A stretch of 64,000 nucleotides of DNA from an uncultured Prevotella sp. Its GTDB lineage: Bacteria > Bacteroidota > Bacteroidia > Bacteroidales > Bacteroidaceae. The stretch is taken from positions 122,156 to 186,155 of the forward strand of contig ONQB01000003.1 of the NCBI GenBank assembly GCA_900319905.1. Reading direction: 5' to 3'. Both the position numbers and the translations under genes were made by a program. Below, in pieces: positions 35,908 through 45,023 of this stretch (position 1 is its first letter; every line of letters starts with the position of its first letter). The notes beneath the pieces were generated by a model that was given only the letters and a program-made list of their open reading frames with translations, ran no database searches and was not told where the DNA came from.

Positions 35908-37170
35908 ATGGAATTAAATAGAGTAGTTGTAACGGGAATGGGTGCGCTCACCCCAATAGGCAACACGGCTGAAGAGACGTGGACCAACCTGTTGGCCGGC
36001 AAGAGCGGTGCCGCTCCTATTACATTGTTCGATGCTTCCAAGTTCAGATCTCAGTTTGCTTGTGAGGTGAAAGACTTCAAGGCTGCCGACTATCTTGACC
36101 GCAAGGAAGCGCGCAAGATGGATCGCTGCACGCAGCTCGGTATGGCTGCTGCTATGCAGGCTGTGGCCGATTCGAAGATGGATCTTGATACGATAGACAA
36201 GAACCGTGTGGGTGTCATTTATGGCATCGGCATCGGTGGTATCCAGACTTTCCAGGACGAGGTGATGTACTATGGACAGCACCACGACGATGGCCCGAAG
36301 TTCAGCCCATTCTTTATCCCCAAGATGATTTCCGACATCACAGCGGGTCAGATCAGTATCCACTTTGGATTTCATGGTCCCAACTATGTGACGACGAGTG
36401 CCTGCGCTTCTTCATCGCACGCCCTGGCCGATGCATTCAACCTGCTGCGTCTCGGTAAGGCGGATATCATCCTGGCCGGAGGTGCTGAAGCGGCTATCAC
36501 GGAGTGCGGTCTTGGTGGATTCTGCTCGATGAAGGCTCTGTCCACACGCAATGATGATCCTGAGCATGCCAGCCGTCCATTCAGCGGCAGCCGCGACGGA
36601 TTCGTCATGGGTGAGGGTGCCGCTTGTCTTATTCTCGAGACATTGGAGCATGCCAAGGCTCGTGGTGCGCATATCTATGCTGAGATGGCTGGCGAAGGCA
36701 TGAGTGCCGACGCTTACCACATCACGGCTTCGCATCCGGAGGGTCTCGGTGCCAAACTCGTCATGAAGGCTGCCCTTGAGGATGCCGGACTGAAGACTTC
36801 GGACATCGATTATGTCAACGTCCACGGTACATCCACACACGTGGGTGACCTCTCTGAGGCCAAGGCCATCAAAGATCTCTTCGGCGATGACGCTTATAAG
36901 TTGAACATCTCTTCCACGAAGTCGATGACCGGTCACATGCTTGGTGCTGCCGGTGCTGCGGAGGCTATGTTCAGCGTGCTGAGTGTGGTCAACGACATTG
37001 TGCCGCCTACCATCAACCATGAGGAAGGCGACGATGACCCAGAGTTGGACTATAAGATGAATTTCACGTTCAACAAGCCTGAGAAGCGTGTCGTGAGAGC
37101 TGCCCTGTCCAATACCTTTGGCTTCGGCGGTCATAACGCATGTGTCATCTTCAAAAAATATGCTGAATAA
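35908..37170 (+). CDS. fabF: Beta-ketoacyl-ACP synthase II
   Basis: Extends acyl chains by condensing acyl-ACP with malonyl-ACP. The catalytic triad is Cys in VTTSACASSSHA (near 164), His in VNVHGTSTHVGD (near 305) and His in KSMTGHMLGAAGAAE (near 341). The frame is 420 aa, the usual length. Immediately followed by rnc (7 bases), as in many Bacteroidetes. Confidence 0.97.
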   Translation: MELNRVVVTGMGALTPIGNTAEETWTNLLAGKSGAAPITLFDASKFRSQFACEVKDFKAADYLDRKEARKMDRCTQLGMAAAMQAVADSKMDLDTIDKNRVGVIYGIGIGGIQTFQDEVMYYGQHHDDGPKFSPFFIPKMISDITAGQISIHFGFHGPNYVTTSACASSSHALADAFNLLRLGKADIILAGGAEAAITECGLGGFCSMKALSTRNDDPEHASRPFSGSRDGFVMGEGAACLILETLEHAKARGAHIYAEMAGEGMSADAYHITASHPEGLGAKLVMKAALEDAGLKTSDIDYVNVHGTSTHVGDLSEAKAIKDLFGDDAYKLNISSTKSMTGHMLGAAGAAEAMFSVLSVVNDIVPPTINHEEGDDDPELDYKMNFTFNKPEKRVVRAALSNTFGFGGHNACVIFKKYAE

Positions 37171-37177
37171 ATCTTTT

Positions 37178-38245
37178 ATGATTATCAACATAATTGATAG
37201 GGTAAAGCTCCCTTTCCGCAAAGAAAAGGAGCTTTACTCTTCATTGTTTAATATTATCGGCCTCTATCCCCACAACATCAGTTACTACAAACTGGCGTTG
37301 ATGCACAAGAGCGTGATGCACCGCAACAAGAAAGGCAAGCCCGTCAACAATGAGCGGCTTGAGTTTTTAGGCGATGCCATTCTCGACGCTGCCGTAGGCG
37401 ACATTGTCTACCGTCATTTTCCAGGCAAGCGCGAGGGCTTTCTTACCAACACACGCTCCAAGCTCGTGCAACGCGAGACGCTCAACAAACTGGCGCAGGA
37501 GATGGGCATCAACAAACTGATCTTATCAAGCGGTCATTCCGCTTCCCACAACAGCTACCTTGGCGGCAACGCTTTTGAGGCCCTGGTGGGTGCACTCTAT
37601 CTCGACCGCGGCTACGATGCCTGCATGGTCTTCCTCAAGAAGCGCATCCTCAGTCAGATGATCAACATCGACAAGGTGGCCTACAAAGAGGTCAACTTCA
37701 AGAGCAAACTCATTGAGTGGAGCCAGAAAAACAAGGTGAAACTAGAATACAAGTTCATCAGCAGCGGTAAAGACAACGGTGGCAGTCCCACTTTCTGCTA
37801 TCAGGTCGTGCTTGAGGGTATTGAGGGTTGCAAGGGCGATGGCTTCTCCAAGAAGGAGAGTCAGCAGAAAGCCTCCAAGGATACATTGGAACAGCTCAAG
37901 ACCAAGCCGCAGTTCATCGACCAGGTGTTTGCAGCCAAGGGTGAGCGTACCAAGATGGAGGAAGAACCCATGCATGCCATTCCCAACATCGATGAGACAC
38001 AGGCCTTCATGAAGACCTCCACCGATGATGACCAAGACAAACATAAGACAGCCTTTCGTGAGAAGGTATACACCGAGGATGAGAGCGCTGCCGACGAACG
38101 TCATGAGACCGTACTCGAGCAACCTGCTGAGGAGAATGACAACCAACAACAGGCCGATGAGTTCGACTTGAGCGACATCAGCGCAAAGGCGCAAAGCCGG
38201 GAAGAGATAATCGCGGCTGCCGAGAAAGAAGCGTTTAAGGAATAA
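37178..38245 (+). CDS. rnc: Ribonuclease III with long acidic C-terminal tail
   Basis: Cleaves double-stranded RNA, including rRNA precursors. The catalytic signature NNERLEFLGDAILDAAVG lies near residue 65-80 and the double-stranded RNA-binding domain covers about residues 170-240 (FKSKLIEWSQKNKVKLEYKFI ... SKKESQQKASKDTLEQL). Upstream in-frame ATGs at 37118 and 37160 overlap fabF; ATG 37178 (MIINIIDRVKLPF) is the likely start. After residue 245 there is a tail of about 110 residues, acidic and low in complexity (TSTDDDQDKHKTA, EENDNQQQADEFD), which most RNase III proteins lack. Confidence 0.93.
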   Translation: MIINIIDRVKLPFRKEKELYSSLFNIIGLYPHNISYYKLALMHKSVMHRNKKGKPVNNERLEFLGDAILDAAVGDIVYRHFPGKREGFLTNTRSKLVQRETLNKLAQEMGINKLILSSGHSASHNSYLGGNAFEALVGALYLDRGYDACMVFLKKRILSQMINIDKVAYKEVNFKSKLIEWSQKNKVKLEYKFISSGKDNGGSPTFCYQVVLEGIEGCKGDGFSKKESQQKASKDTLEQLKTKPQFIDQVFAAKGERTKMEEEPMHAIPNIDETQAFMKTSTDDDQDKHKTAFREKVYTEDESAADERHETVLEQPAEENDNQQQADEFDLSDISAKAQSREEIIAAAEKEAFKE

Positions 38246-38270
38246 TCAATCACACACAATTATAGATAAG

Positions 38271-38314
38271 GGCTATGCCTTAAGTCAGTACAGACTTTCG
38301 GCACAGCCTTTTTT
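38271..38314 (+). terminator. Intrinsic terminator of rnc
   Basis: GGCTATGCC and GGCACAGCC form an outer stem with one mismatch; AAGTC/GACTT extends it inside. Six T follow. It lies 26 bases behind the rnc stop. Confidence 0.8.
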
Positions 38315-38421
38315 GTTACCTGCCAAGGAGAACAAGGATAATATAGTAATGTTTAGCGGTGCTTTTTCTTAAATTGTGCAATTGTTTTGCCTTTACGTTT
38401 CTATATTCGCATAATTTTATG

Positions 38422-38429
38422 TAAGTTTG
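38422..38429 (+). promoter_or_regulatory. -7 box TAAGTTTG for pyrE
   Basis: Perfect TAnnTTTG 38 bases before the pyrE ATG, behind the rnc terminator. Confidence 0.6.
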
Positions 38430-38467
38430 CAACATAATAAACATAGACTATAACATTATCATTCACT

Positions 38468-39100
38468 ATGGACAACCTCAAACATGCTTTTGCTGAAAAG
38501 CTGCTGGCTATCAAAGCCATTAAGTTGCAACCCAACGATCCCTTCACATGGGCGTCGGGATGGCATTCACCCATCTACACCGACAACCGTCTGGTACTGA
38601 GCTATCCTCAGGTGCGCTCGTTTGTCAAGACCGAGCTCACCCATGCTGTCATTGCCAACTTCCCGGAGGCTACGGCCGTGGCAGGTGTGGCAACGGGTGC
38701 CATCGCCATGGGCATGGCAGTGGCCGACCTGCTGCAGTTGCCTTATGCCTACGTCAGACCCAAACCGAAGGACCATGGCACGAAGAATCAGATAGAGGGC
38801 CGTCTGCCCGAGGGTGCCAAGGTGGTGGTCATCGAAGATCTTATCTCCACCGGCAGCTCGTCACTCAAGGCTGTCGATGCCCTGCGTGCCGCCGGCTTCG
38901 AGGTCGTGGGCATGGTGGCCAGCTACACCTACGGCTTCCCCGTAGCTGAGGAGGCTTTCCAGACCGCTGGCGTGAAGCTCGTCACACTGGGCGACTACGA
39001 GCACACCATCGAGATAGCTGCCAAGACAGGCTATGTGTCGCAAGACGACATCGCCGTGCTGAAAGAATGGAGAAAAGACCCTGCCAACTGGAAAAAATAA
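38468..39100 (+). CDS. pyrE: Orotate phosphoribosyltransferase
   Basis: Joins orotate to PRPP to form OMP in pyrimidine synthesis. The PRPP-binding loop VVVIEDLISTGSSSLKAVD (about residue 118) is the type I PRTase signature, and RPKPKDHGTKNQIEG (about 98) is the OPRTase catalytic loop. Length 210 aa is normal. It is followed 6 bases later by the SRPBCC gene. Confidence 0.97.
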   Translation: MDNLKHAFAEKLLAIKAIKLQPNDPFTWASGWHSPIYTDNRLVLSYPQVRSFVKTELTHAVIANFPEATAVAGVATGAIAMGMAVADLLQLPYAYVRPKPKDHGTKNQIEGRLPEGAKVVVIEDLISTGSSSLKAVDALRAAGFEVVGMVASYTYGFPVAEEAFQTAGVKLVTLGDYEHTIEIAAKTGYVSQDDIAVLKEWRKDPANWKK

Positions 39101-39106
39101 CAGCTT

Positions 39107-39517
39107 ATGACAACTATAGAAAGCAGCATCCGGCAGATTGATTATCCGCAGCAGGCCGTATACAACATGCTGAGCGACCTCAACAACATCAGCAAGGTGA
39201 AGGACAAACTACCTGAGGACAAAATCAAAGACTTGCAGTTCGACAGCGACAGCATCACCGTCTCCTCTCCGATGGGAGCCGTGACGATGGTCATCGTCGA
39301 CCGCGAAGAGCCTAAGATGATTAAGTTTGAGACCAAGCAGAGCCCCGTGCCCTTCAACTTCTGGGTGCAGGTGCTGCCCGTCACACCGACCACCAGCAAG
39401 ATGAAGCTCACCATCAAGGCTGAGCTCAATGCCTTCATTGCCGGCATGGTGAAGAAACCCTTGCAGGAAGGCATTGAGAAGATTGCCGACGCCCTGCAGG
39501 CCATCAAATACGAATAA
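39107..39517 (+). CDS. SRPBCC-like small protein, 136 aa
   Basis: The protein begins SSIRQIDYPQQAVYNMLSDLNNISKVKD and ends in a long helix (GMVKKPLQEGIEKIADALQAI), the pattern of the SRPBCC/polyketide cyclase-like fold, with a large hydrophobic cavity that binds lipids or other ligands. The ligand and role are unknown. It is probably co-transcribed with pyrE. Confidence 0.75.
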   Translation: MTTIESSIRQIDYPQQAVYNMLSDLNNISKVKDKLPEDKIKDLQFDSDSITVSSPMGAVTMVIVDREEPKMIKFETKQSPVPFNFWVQVLPVTPTTSKMKLTIKAELNAFIAGMVKKPLQEGIEKIADALQAIKYE

Positions 39518-39519
39518 TG

Positions 39520-39846
39520 TAGAGAAGTACAGAATTTTAGAAGTTCTGAAGTACAGAATCTTAGAAGTACAGAAGTACAGAAGTCCGGAAGTTCAGTCAT
39601 TACAATAGCAATACCTGTTTGTCAGATACTTATACATTTGACTGGACTTCCGTACTTCCGAACTTCAGGACTTCCAAAATTCCGAACTTCTGGACTTCCA
39701 AAACAAAAGTCCAGTCATTACATTAGCAATACCTGTTTGTCAGATACTTATGAGTCCAGTCATTACATTAGCAATACCTGTTTGTCAGATACTTATGCAT
39801 TTGACTGGACTTCGGAACTTCCGGACTTCTGGACTTCCCCCAAAAC
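39520..39846. repeat. Family A repeat array with a tandem 63-bp core duplication
   Basis: The left part has variants of GAAGTACAGAA (a diverged subfamily) and the right part CTTCCGGACTTCTGGA. The segment AGTCCAGTCATTACATTAGC, continuing through AATACCTGTTTGTCAGATAC, is present twice near 39710-39795 and a third similar copy at 39590-39635. It fills nearly all of the gap between the SRPBCC gene and argH. Confidence 0.85.
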
Positions 39847-39894
39847 CCCGTACTTCAGACCTTCTCACAAATAATCAACCATCATCATTTTATT

Positions 39895-41238
39895 ATGTCG
39901 AACAAACTTTGGGAAAAAAACTTTGAGGTAAACAAGGAGATAGAACGGTTTACCGTGGGTCGTGACCGTGAGATGGACCTCTATCTCGCCAAATACGACG
40001 TGCTGGGTTCTATGGCCCATATCACCATGCTCGAGAGCATTGGACTGTTAGGCCACGACGAACTGCCTAAACTGCTCGATGCCCTGCGCCGCATCTACAA
40101 GACCTGTGAGGACGGACAGTTCGTCATCGAGGACGGCGTGGAGGATGTGCACTCACAGGTGGAGCTCATGCTCACCCGCGAGCTTGGCGACATGGGTAAG
40201 AAGATTCACTCCGGCCGCTCACGCAACGACCAGGTGCTCGTCGACCTCAAGCTCTTCACCCGCCACCAGCTGCGCCTTGTGGTGGAGAATGTGAAGACGC
40301 TCTTCGATGAGCTCATCGCCAAGAGCAACCAGTACAAAGACGTGCTCATGCCGGGTTACACCCATCTGCAGATCGCCATGCCCTCAAGCTTCGGCCTGTG
40401 GTTTGGTGCCTACGCAGAGAGTCTGGTCGACGACATGCTCTTTCTGAAGGCTGCCTACCGCATGACCAACCGCAACCCGCTGGGCTCGGCAGCCGGCTAT
40501 GGCAGCAGTTTCCCGCTCAACCGGCAGATGACCACCGACCTCCTGGGATTCGACTCCATGGACTACAATGTGGTCTATGCGCAGATGGGACGGGGCAAGA
40601 TGGAGCGCAACGTGGCCTTCGCACTCGCCACCGTGGCAGGCACACTGGCTAAGATGGCTTTCGACGCCTGTCTGTTCAACTGTCAGAACTTCAACTTCGT
40701 CAAATTGCCAAAGGAGTGCACCACCGGTTCGAGTATCATGCCGCATAAGAAAAACCCTGACGTCTTTGAGCTGATTCGTGCCAAGAGCAATAAGATACAG
40801 AGCTTGCCGCAGCAAATCATGATGATCATGAACAACCTGCCCGTAGGCTACTTCCGCGACCTTCAGATCATCAAAGAGGTGTTTCTGCCGGCTTTCGACG
40901 AACTGAATGACTGCTTGCGCATGGCTGCCTACATCATCAACAAGATGGAGGTGAACACGCATATCCTCGACAACCCCATGTACGACCCGATGTTCTCTGT
41001 CGAGGAGGTCAACCGCCTGGCTGCCGACGGCATGCCTTTCCGCGATGCCTACAAGAAGGTGGGACTGGAGATAGAGGCCGGCACGTTCAAGGCCGACCAT
41101 CATATCCACCACACCCATGAGGGATCGATTGGCAACCTCTGCAACGACAAGATTGCTGCCCTCATGCAGCACAGCCTTGAAAACTTCCACTTCGAGCGGG
41201 TGGAGCAGGCTGAGAACAAATTGTTGGGAAGAGAGTAG
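39895..41238 (+). CDS. argH: Argininosuccinate lyase
   Basis: Splits argininosuccinate into arginine and fumarate. The fumarase/lyase signature is GSSIMPHKKNPDV (near residue 280), with the catalytic His region near 160 (GYTHLQIAMPSSFGLWF). The length of 447 aa is typical. The start lies 45 bases after a family A repeat array. It is followed 15 bases later by the small lipoprotein gene. Confidence 0.97.
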   Translation: MSNKLWEKNFEVNKEIERFTVGRDREMDLYLAKYDVLGSMAHITMLESIGLLGHDELPKLLDALRRIYKTCEDGQFVIEDGVEDVHSQVELMLTRELGDMGKKIHSGRSRNDQVLVDLKLFTRHQLRLVVENVKTLFDELIAKSNQYKDVLMPGYTHLQIAMPSSFGLWFGAYAESLVDDMLFLKAAYRMTNRNPLGSAAGYGSSFPLNRQMTTDLLGFDSMDYNVVYAQMGRGKMERNVAFALATVAGTLAKMAFDACLFNCQNFNFVKLPKECTTGSSIMPHKKNPDVFELIRAKSNKIQSLPQQIMMIMNNLPVGYFRDLQIIKEVFLPAFDELNDCLRMAAYIINKMEVNTHILDNPMYDPMFSVEEVNRLAADGMPFRDAYKKVGLEIEAGTFKADHHIHHTHEGSIGNLCNDKIAALMQHSLENFHFERVEQAENKLLGRE

Positions 41239-41252
41239 CACATCAACTTACT

Positions 41253-41852
41253 ATGCAGAAGATAAAACTCTTTGGTGTTGCTGCCTTGTCGGCCGTTGTC
41301 TGTGCGCTCATGGGGTGCACCGGCAACGACTATACTTACAGCGATTACCATTGCAACCTCTACATTGACAACAGCACCCATCAGGACGCCACGCTGCAGT
41401 CGGCCATGAATCCGAGTTCACCGGGCGTGTACTGTCATATCACGTTTGTCAGTTCGCCACGTCCGTCTTACAGCTTCTCGTCCAATCAGGGGCAGAGCAG
41501 CGTGAGTGCCTTCAACGCCATCGATACGCAACGTGGCAATGCCTCACGCATCGGCATGAATAACGGCCTTTATGTGGGCTACAGCAACCTCTCCACCGAT
41601 GTGTCGGGCAACTATACGTTCTATGCCTACGACGCGCAGTGCCCCAACTGCTTCGACTACAACTCCCTGCCTCTGCGCAACTATTCCATTGTCGTCAATA
41701 GTGCGGGCATTGGTACGTGCACCCATTGTCACCGGCAGTACAATCTCAATACGGGAGGCAACTGTACCAACAGCACCTCGGCGGGCGACAAGGGACTCAC
41801 ACGTTACCGGGCCACCACAACAGGACCGTTAGGACTGCTGTACGTCAATTAA
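41253..41852 (+). CDS. Small lipoprotein with paired CxxC motifs, 199 aa
   Basis: I do not recognise the family. The N-terminus carries a lipobox (VVCALMGC, Cys near residue 22), so the protein is a lipoprotein. Two CxxC pairs are found in the C-terminal half (AQCPNCFDY and GTCTHCHRQYNLNTGGNC), with a His between the second pair and a further Cys. They could bind a zinc ion or an iron-sulfur centre, but the spacing does not match a full Rieske motif. No homologue is seen in the window. It lies downstream of argH. Confidence 0.65.
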   Translation: MQKIKLFGVAALSAVVCALMGCTGNDYTYSDYHCNLYIDNSTHQDATLQSAMNPSSPGVYCHITFVSSPRPSYSFSSNQGQSSVSAFNAIDTQRGNASRIGMNNGLYVGYSNLSTDVSGNYTFYAYDAQCPNCFDYNSLPLRNYSIVVNSAGIGTCTHCHRQYNLNTGGNCTNSTSAGDKGLTRYRATTTGPLGLLYVN

Positions 41853-41861
41853 AATGAGCGC

Positions 41862-41906
41862 AAAAAATAAATCCGCAAATGCCGATGAACAGCGCATTTG
41901 CGGATT
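41862..41906 (-). terminator. Intrinsic terminator of tRNA-Gln
   Basis: On the minus strand a 13-bp perfect stem (AATCCGCAAATGC / GCATTTGCGGATT) with an 11-base loop is followed by TATTTTTT. It begins 5 bases behind the tRNA. Confidence 0.85.
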
Positions 41907-41911
41907 ATTTG

Positions 41912-41982
41912 TTGTCCCAGGCGGACTCGAACCACCACTGACAGAACCAAAAACTGTAGTGCTACCATTACACCATAGGACA
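41912..41982 (-). tRNA. tRNA-Gln (anticodon TTG)
   Basis: Read on the minus strand the acceptor stem TGTCCTA pairs with TGGGACA over 7 bases. The D arm contains TGGTGTAATGGTAGCAC, the anticodon loop is TTTTGGT, and the T arm is GGTGGTTCGAGTCCGCC. The anticodon stem is ACAGT/TCTGT with one T-T pair. The antisense -7 box at 41993-42000 is its promoter. Confidence 0.93.
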
Positions 41983-41992
41983 ATCGTAACTG

Positions 41993-42000
41993 CAAAGGTA
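41993..42000 (-). promoter_or_regulatory. -7 box TACCTTTG for tRNA-Gln
   Basis: Perfect TAnnTTTG on the minus strand, 10 bases before the tRNA 5' end. Confidence 0.6.
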
Positions 42001-42228
42001 CGTCTTTTTTGGAACAATCAAAAAGAAATCGCGATTATTTTTCGCCTTTCTTTATTTTTCATTGTTTTTCCTTTATTTTTCTATGGAAAAGTTCTTTCGT
42101 TTTGATTTTTTTATTATTTTTGCAAAGTAGTAAGAGAGTAAGGCAATATAGAAGAGGCACTACAGCTAAGCAATTGCTTTTTAGCAATATCTTAATATGC
42201 TTGAGCATTGAAAGTCATTCAGATGATA

Positions 42229-42236
42229 TATCTTTG
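42229..42236 (+). promoter_or_regulatory. -7 box TATCTTTG for the phase-variable surface protein gene
   Basis: Perfect TAnnTTTG. It leaves a leader of about 92 bases to the ATG at 42335. A weak TTGA at 42208-42211 may be the -33 element. Confidence 0.5.
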
Positions 42237-42334
42237 CATGCTGAAAAGTGCAGGAAGATACATCCTAATATGGATGGTCAATAGACAATTACAATATAAT
42301 CATATAATTCATCTTTCACAATTTATTTAACATT

Positions 42335-44591
42335 ATGACTAAACAACTACACATTCTCTTAACATTGCTCCTTGCGATGATCTTTACATCGGGGGGGGGG
42401 GGCACAGACAACAGTCACGTTTAATGCTGGAACGGACAAAGGCCCTGATAATGGAACAGCTGGAAAAGATGTGTCTATCACAAAAGATGGCATCACTTTA
42501 CATAGTACCAGCAATGCATACGCCGGTGCCGGTGTTTATGGTAACGGTAGTGATTATCGCTTTTATAAAAGCAGTACGCTTGAGATTTCTTCAACTGTCG
42601 GTAACATTACCAAAGTAGTTTTTACTTGTACTACTGCTGCTCCTAGTACTAGTAAAAAAAATAAATATGGTCCAGACGGTTTTACAGACCCATCTACAGG
42701 AACTTATTCATTCTCTGGTACAACAGGTACTTGGACTGGTGATGCTGCCTCTTTCACGTTGAAAGCTTCTAATAATCAGGTTCGAGCTACGAAAGTTGAA
42801 GTCACCTATACGAAAGCCGATGCTGGCAAGACTACTACTACCCTGACTTTTGCTGATGGTTCTGACAAAACTTTCAAGAAAGGCCAAACCGACGGATTGG
42901 AGTTTACCAACGTAGCCACGCTTTCGCCTGCTGTTGATGGAGCAACCATCAATTATTCTTCTTCCGATAAGAGCATTGCTGTCGTTGACAATGATGGTGC
43001 TGTTCTTGTGGATGCTTCAAAAATTGGTTCAACTACCATCACAGCCTCTTATGCCGGCAATGAAAGCTATACAGAATCAAGTGCAAAGTACACCATCACT
43101 GTTACTCCCAACCTCACCGGAGATGGCACTGAGAAGAATCCTTACACGGTGGCTGATGCCATTGCCTTGAACGCAGCAGGAACACTGCCTTCTAATTCAG
43201 TATATGTAAAGGGTGTCATTTCTAAAATTGATAAGATAGATACAAGCAACGGAAACGCCACCTACTACATTTCTGATGATGGCACTACAACCAATCAACT
43301 CGAAATTTATAGAGGAAATAATATTGGCAATGCCAAGTTTACATCCGAAGACCAACTGCTGCCGGAATGGACAGTAACCGTAAAAGGAGTACTTACACTA
43401 TACGGCAAAACACTTGAGATGGGACAAGGCAACTACATCACAAGCATTGTGAAGCCCAGTGTTAACGTACCTACTATCACCGGAACGACTGCCTTCCTTG
43501 ACAACACGACCGTAACGATTACTGCCGACGAGGGTTGCTTCATCAAATATACCAAGGACGGCAGCGATCCTGTATCGTCAACGACTGCTACAACCTCCGA
43601 TAAGAACACTGTCACGTTTGACCTGACCGCTACGACCACCGTGAAGGCTGTGACTTTGGATGCAAATGCTGAAATGAGCTCGGCTGTCGAGCAGACCTTC
43701 ACCAAACTCGATGAAAGCAACGCCATCAGCGTGGCTGATGCACTGACAACAGCACTGACAACAGCTGACGGCACGACTGTTCTTGTCAAGGGTATCGTAA
43801 CCCGTACCGATGCTTATAACAGCAAGTACACTAATCTCAATTACTATCTTGCCGATGCTGCAGCTGATAACGAGCTGGAAGTGTATAGGGGCATGGGATT
43901 GAAAGGTGCTGACATCACCAGCGCTGACGACATCGCCCGTGGCGACGAAGTGTATGTGTATGGCACACTGAAGACTTATAATTCTACCAAGGAACTTGAT
44001 GCTTCTTCCATCATTCTGAAGCAGACCAAGGGCGAAGAGAAGACTTCCATCACTGCCGCCGGCTGGGCTACTTACGTCACAGCCCGCAGTGTTGACTTCT
44101 CCAAGACATCCGATGTCAAGGCTTATACCGTGGCTTACAGCGCCACAGACGATGCTATCACGCTCACACCGGTTACTGCCGTTCCTGGTAATACGGCTGT
44201 GGTACTGAAGGGCAATCAGGGTGATTACACCTTCACGACAACCACTGATAAAGCTGCCGTTTCTAAGAACGATCTGAAGTTCTATACCAAAGCTACGTCA
44301 GTGGCCAAGGCAAAGACGGTCTATATCCTGGCCAACAACAATGGCACTGTCGGCTTCTGCCCGGCAACCGTAGGCAGCACCGTTCCTGCTTACAAGGGTT
44401 ATCTGTCCATCAGTGGCGGTACAACGGCCAAGAACTTCTTCGCTCTTGACGGCACGGCTACCGGCATTAACAGTATTGCTGCCGACAAGGCCAACGGCCG
44501 CGACGTACGCTTCAACCTCGCAGGACAGCGTGTTGACAAGAACTACAAGGGCGTGGTGATTGTCAATGGTAAGAAACAACTCGTGAAATAA
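42335..44591 (+). CDS. Surface protein with a poly-G tract in the signal peptide (out of frame as sequenced)
   Basis: A signal peptide starts at ATG 42335 (MTKQLHILLTLLLAMIFTS) and leads into a run of 12 G at 42391-42402. In the present state the frame ends 8 codons later at a TAA. With 11 or 14 G it would continue into the long frame (AQTTVTFNAGTDKGPDNGT ...) to the stop at 44591, giving about 751 aa. The long frame contains an Ig-like BIG domain (about residues 120-210 of it), two OB-type regions (VYVKGVISKI, VLVKGIVTRT), a chitobiase-type domain (FIKYTKDGSDP) and a C-terminus (FNLAGQRVDKNYKGVVIVNGKK) like that of many Prevotella surface proteins. Ligand unknown. Confidence 0.8.
42391..42402 (+). 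repeat. Poly-G tract (12 G), probable phase-variation site
   Basis: A run of 12 G within the signal-peptide coding region of the surface protein. It puts the signal peptide out of frame with the mature protein; losing one G or gaining two restores the frame. This is the usual layout for slipped-strand phase variation. Confidence 0.75.
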
Positions 44592-44629
44592 ACAATACAA
44601 TACTATTCATCCTTTAAAATCAGCGTATT

Positions 44630-44815
44630 ATGAACAAGCAAATATATAAGAGACCCATAACCAATGTGAAAGTAATGAGTGAGGCACAGACCATCATGGC
44701 TGGAAGTGGCCTCACAGAGCAGTCAGATGGCGGCTATCGTCAGGACAATGTGACAGATGCTCCTGAGACACCTGGTAGCAGTGCCTTGTCCAAGGGCATG
44801 AACATCTGGAAGTAA
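44630..44815 (+). CDS. Small hypothetical protein downstream of the surface protein, 61 aa
   Basis: The protein starts MNKQIYKRPITNVKVMSEAQ and has no signal peptide, no membrane segment and few hydrophobic residues. It lies 38 bases behind the surface protein and directly before a strong terminator, so it is co-transcribed. Small proteins beginning with a similar K-x-Y-x-x-P-x-I pattern are common in Prevotella, but I know of no function. Confidence 0.55.
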   Translation: MNKQIYKRPITNVKVMSEAQTIMAGSGLTEQSDGGYRQDNVTDAPETPGSSALSKGMNIWK

Positions 44816-44834
44816 GGCTCATCTATAGCAAGTG

Positions 44835-44905
44835 AGGAGTTAGAAGCAGGGAGTTCAACTGCCATCCGGTGGTTGAGTGGTCCCTGACTTCTAACTCCTT
44901 TTTGT
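44835..44905 (+). terminator. Intrinsic terminator of the surface protein operon
   Basis: A 12-bp perfect stem AGGAGTTAGAAG / CTTCTAACTCCT, extended inward by AGGGA/TCCCT, with a large loop, is followed by five T and then GTTTT. Confidence 0.8.
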
Positions 44906-45023
44906 TTTATAAAGCAAGAAGCCTCAAGGGGCAATCAATATGTAGAATGGTGATGCCGGACCTTAAAGGTGGTTCTCATGCAAATAATCAATAATCTCGT
45001 TGTAGATTTTGTGAACTTCCATC

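Noticed and set aside
42424-42618. 64-codon frame starting just after the poly-G tract
   Set aside because: It is a shifted reading of the surface protein gene, not a separate gene.
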